In this document: piece by piece, positions 5,626 to 7,302 of the stretch
Layout of the letters: every line of letters starts with the position of its first letter
How positions within the stretch are numbered: position 1 is the first letter of the stretch
Source of the DNA: Methanobacteriota archaeon
GTDB lineage: Archaea; Thermoplasmatota; Poseidoniia; Poseidoniales; Thalassarchaeaceae
NCBI GenBank assembly: GCA_002720055.1
Contig: PBGH01000011.1
Coordinates: forward strand, 109,622 to 116,923
Direction of reading: 5' to 3'
Length of the DNA: 7,302 nt
Program-made: the position numbers and the translations under genes
Notes under the pieces: generated by a model
The model's database searches: none
Told to the model about the DNA's origin: nothing
Seen by the model: the letters and a program-made list of their open reading frames with translations, nothing else

Positions 5626-6687
5626 ATGGAAAACCTGTTAGAAGTAGGGGCGCTAGATTCTCCTACGTCCAATATCCGATCTACTCTATCTTCTCACTTT
5701 GAATCCGTTGGTTCGGAAGAATTGGAAATATCTGTTTCTAGCGTTGTAGATTTTGAATCAGGGATAAAATCGCTCTCTGGTGGAGCTTTGGACCTATTAG
5801 CAATTCCCGCAATTGAGACAATGGGAAGGATTCAGGAAATAGGGGAGCTAGGCTGCCAAATTATCGGAGCAAGGGTTCCAAGGAGGCCTAGCGAGGTTCT
5901 CGTATCTCCAAATAAACTACTTTATCAGCCCAAGTCTGCAATCATTGTTTCCGACTCCGATCTTGTCAGAAGGCAAATTCTTAGAGCGAGACCGGATATC
6001 CTAGCCGTATCATCCGAGATGATCCCAGGAGTAGATTATGAAATACCAAAATCCACTAATGAAACGAAGTTAAATTGGTTATCAGATTTGTTACAAGCAA
6101 GTAAAATAAACGGATTCGTTATTTCCAGAGCCGAATATGACGATTCTAATCAGACTGAGAGGCGACATGCTCTACTACCGTTCCCTAAAGAGAGAGGTGA
6201 TCCTCATTTTCTACCAAAGCCATATGCTGACTTGGTCGCTATTTTATCAAGACAAGGATTCCCTTTGACCCTAGCAGAGAAGTTGACTGAACCCGAGGGA
6301 AATACGATTTTGTGGGTCCAGAGTAGGGTCCTAGGAGAAGTTGACGGATATTTTCATGATAAATTGGGAATCCAGGTCAGGCATAGGCAAGTAGGCTCAT
6401 TGCTTAGGCAGGCCGAAGCTTACCGCGATATCATTCTGGAGCAGGCATGTCACAACCCAGATGGCGACATCATCGAGGAAGAGGTCAGAGTTGAAGTGAG
6501 GATGGAATTAATTTCAGAGGACGGCAGTAGGACTATTGCTATGGATAGATTGGTAGTATTAAGTGAATATCAATATGCTGTCATTGGTCTTCTAAGGGAC
6601 TGGAAAAATTTGGTCGACCAGTCTTCTAGTACTGTACCAAAGGACCATCCCACGGATGATGAGGCCCCTCCCTTTCTCTCACTTTAG
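5626..6687 (+). CDS. Divergent hydroxymethylbilane synthase (porphobilinogen deaminase) homologue
   Basis: A 353-aa soluble protein. Its order of landmarks matches HemC end to end, although identity is low. LLEVGALDSP (4-13) takes the place of the family's LRIATRxSxL. DLLAIPAIETM (56-66) lies where HemC has DIAVHSxKDVP. IGARVPRRPSEVLVS (80-94) matches the xxREDPRDAxVS region, and SAIIVSDSDLVRRQ (104-117) matches the SxxGTSSLRRQ region. PEGNTILWVQSR (223-234) corresponds to PAVGQGALGIECR. LRQAEA(x9)EQACHNPDG (260-280) corresponds to the LRxxAER...GGCQVPIG stretch that carries the dipyrromethane cofactor cysteine, here Cys275, and SEDGSRT follows at HemC spacing. HemC polymerises four porphobilinogens into hydroxymethylbilane. 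Here the catalytic Lys-Asp pair is Ile63-Glu64, the N-terminal Arg is absent and the RGNVxTR stretch is missing, so activity is doubtful. Homology is inferred by eye. Two consecutive stops end the gene. Confidence 0.6.
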   Translation: MENLLEVGALDSPTSNIRSTLSSHFESVGSEELEISVSSVVDFESGIKSLSGGALDLLAIPAIETMGRIQEIGELGCQIIGARVPRRPSEVLVSPNKLLYQPKSAIIVSDSDLVRRQILRARPDILAVSSEMIPGVDYEIPKSTNETKLNWLSDLLQASKINGFVISRAEYDDSNQTERRHALLPFPKERGDPHFLPKPYADLVAILSRQGFPLTLAEKLTEPEGNTILWVQSRVLGEVDGYFHDKLGIQVRHRQVGSLLRQAEAYRDIILEQACHNPDGDIIEEEVRVEVRMELISEDGSRTIAMDRLVVLSEYQYAVIGLLRDWKNLVDQSSSTVPKDHPTDDEAPPFLSL

Positions 6688-6720
6688 TAAATCAAAACGG
6701 CTATTGGAATTACAATCAAA

Positions 6721-7302
6721 ATGTGCTGTTTGAAAGAATTACAGGGGCAATCGATAACTAACCAGTCATCTCGACCGCGAGTTATGAGGGGGGCGGATTA
6801 CGATTTGCTCAACTCAATTTACACTGAGAGGTTGCAGGAACTAAGAACTAGGGCCGAGAAGGTTGGAATTGTAAAGTCTGGCTCCGTGGAGGTACTAAGA
6901 GCTAGACTGATTAGAGAGGAAGTACTCAAAGAATTAGATCTATCATGGGAGGGGATTCAATCATTCTCCCACAATGAAATGGGGCGGATTTTGAAAGTAT
7001 TCGGGATTAAGTCTTCAGGTTCGCATAAAGAAAGGAGGCAGCGCCTATGGTTACATTTGAATTACGACTCCAGAAGAATGACTATCGAGAATCTTGCTGA
7101 AATGGGTAGAGAAGAGTTGTATCAACTATGCCTAAGGTTAGAACTTGATTTAACTGGAAATCGTACAGTATTAATGGGACGTGTTGCTGGAGTTCTTACT
7201 AGCCAGATGAAGGGTTGGGGCAGGATAAAGCGAAGCCTTAGGAGAAACGGTATCCCGAATCCTCTTTTCGAAGAAAATATCCCTGATGATGATCCAGTAT
7301 TA
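6721..7302 (+). CDS. SAP-like triple-repeat protein, partial (3' end outside window)
   Basis: An open frame of 194 codons running off the right edge, not assigned to a known protein. It contains three SAP-like helix-turn-helix units at about residues 37-64, 82-113 and 124-159. The turns are VGIVKSGS, FGIKSSGS and LELDLTGN, each followed by a basic helix with conserved Leu positions. The turn glycines fall at 54, 100 and 146, an exact 46-residue period. SAP motifs usually bind DNA or RNA, and the surplus of Arg and Lys (for example HKERRQR, RIKRSLRRNG) agrees. It lies 33 nt after the HemC-like gene on the same strand without a clear promoter, so cotranscription is likely. Two starts are possible, ATG 6721 and ATG 6784. 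Neither has a good ribosome site. The first 21 residues (two Cys, no repeat) may not be translated. A nucleic-acid-binding role is inferred. Confidence 0.7.
   Translation, partial: MCCLKELQGQSITNQSSRPRVMRGADYDLLNSIYTERLQELRTRAEKVGIVKSGSVEVLRARLIREEVLKELDLSWEGIQSFSHNEMGRILKVFGIKSSGSHKERRQRLWLHLNYDSRRMTIENLAEMGREELYQLCLRLELDLTGNRTVLMGRVAGVLTSQMKGWGRIKRSLRRNGIPNPLFEENIPDDDPVL

Overview
The window looks like chromosomal DNA of an archaeon, most likely a marine euryarchaeon of the Poseidoniales (Marine Group II) type. The archaeal assignment rests on an A-type H+-ATPase operon in the order H-I-K, a geranylgeranyl-reductase-family flavoprotein next to a trans-prenyl diphosphate synthase, and TATA elements about 24 nt ahead of ATG codons that would be read leaderless. 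The lineage is a judgement from overall protein character, not a search result. No RNA gene, CRISPR array, insertion sequence or integration site was seen, and coding density is very high.

Region 1 (1-2603, minus strand): the promoter-proximal end of the A-type ATPase operon. Subunit H (peripheral-stalk coiled coil) comes first, then subunit I (membrane stator), then the start of a signal-peptide-bearing protein cut by the window edge, probably rotor subunit K. The catalytic and stalk subunits presumably follow off the left edge.

Region 2 (2604-5536): a divergent spacer leads into a plus-strand UbiE/MenG-like SAM methyltransferase. It meets tail-to-tail, with a 9-nt stop overlap, a minus-strand two-gene unit: a polyprenyl (GGPP-type) diphosphate synthase followed by a geranylgeranyl reductase. 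The latter two fit ether-lipid side-chain synthesis and saturation. The methyltransferase and the open chain-length pocket of the synthase also allow a role in quinone or other polyprenoid metabolism.

Region 3 (5537-7302, plus strand): an 89-bp divergent spacer holds one near-palindromic TATATAT element well placed for both directions. Downstream lies a very divergent hydroxymethylbilane synthase (HemC) homologue. It keeps the cofactor-cysteine CxxPxG motif and the RR pair, but the catalytic Lys-Asp pair reads Ile-Glu. Then comes the start of a protein with three SAP-like repeats at an exact 46-residue period, open at the right edge.

The most interesting items are the diverged HemC homologue, the triple SAP-like repeat protein, and the subunit I embellishments (a His-rich linker and a cysteine-containing outer loop).
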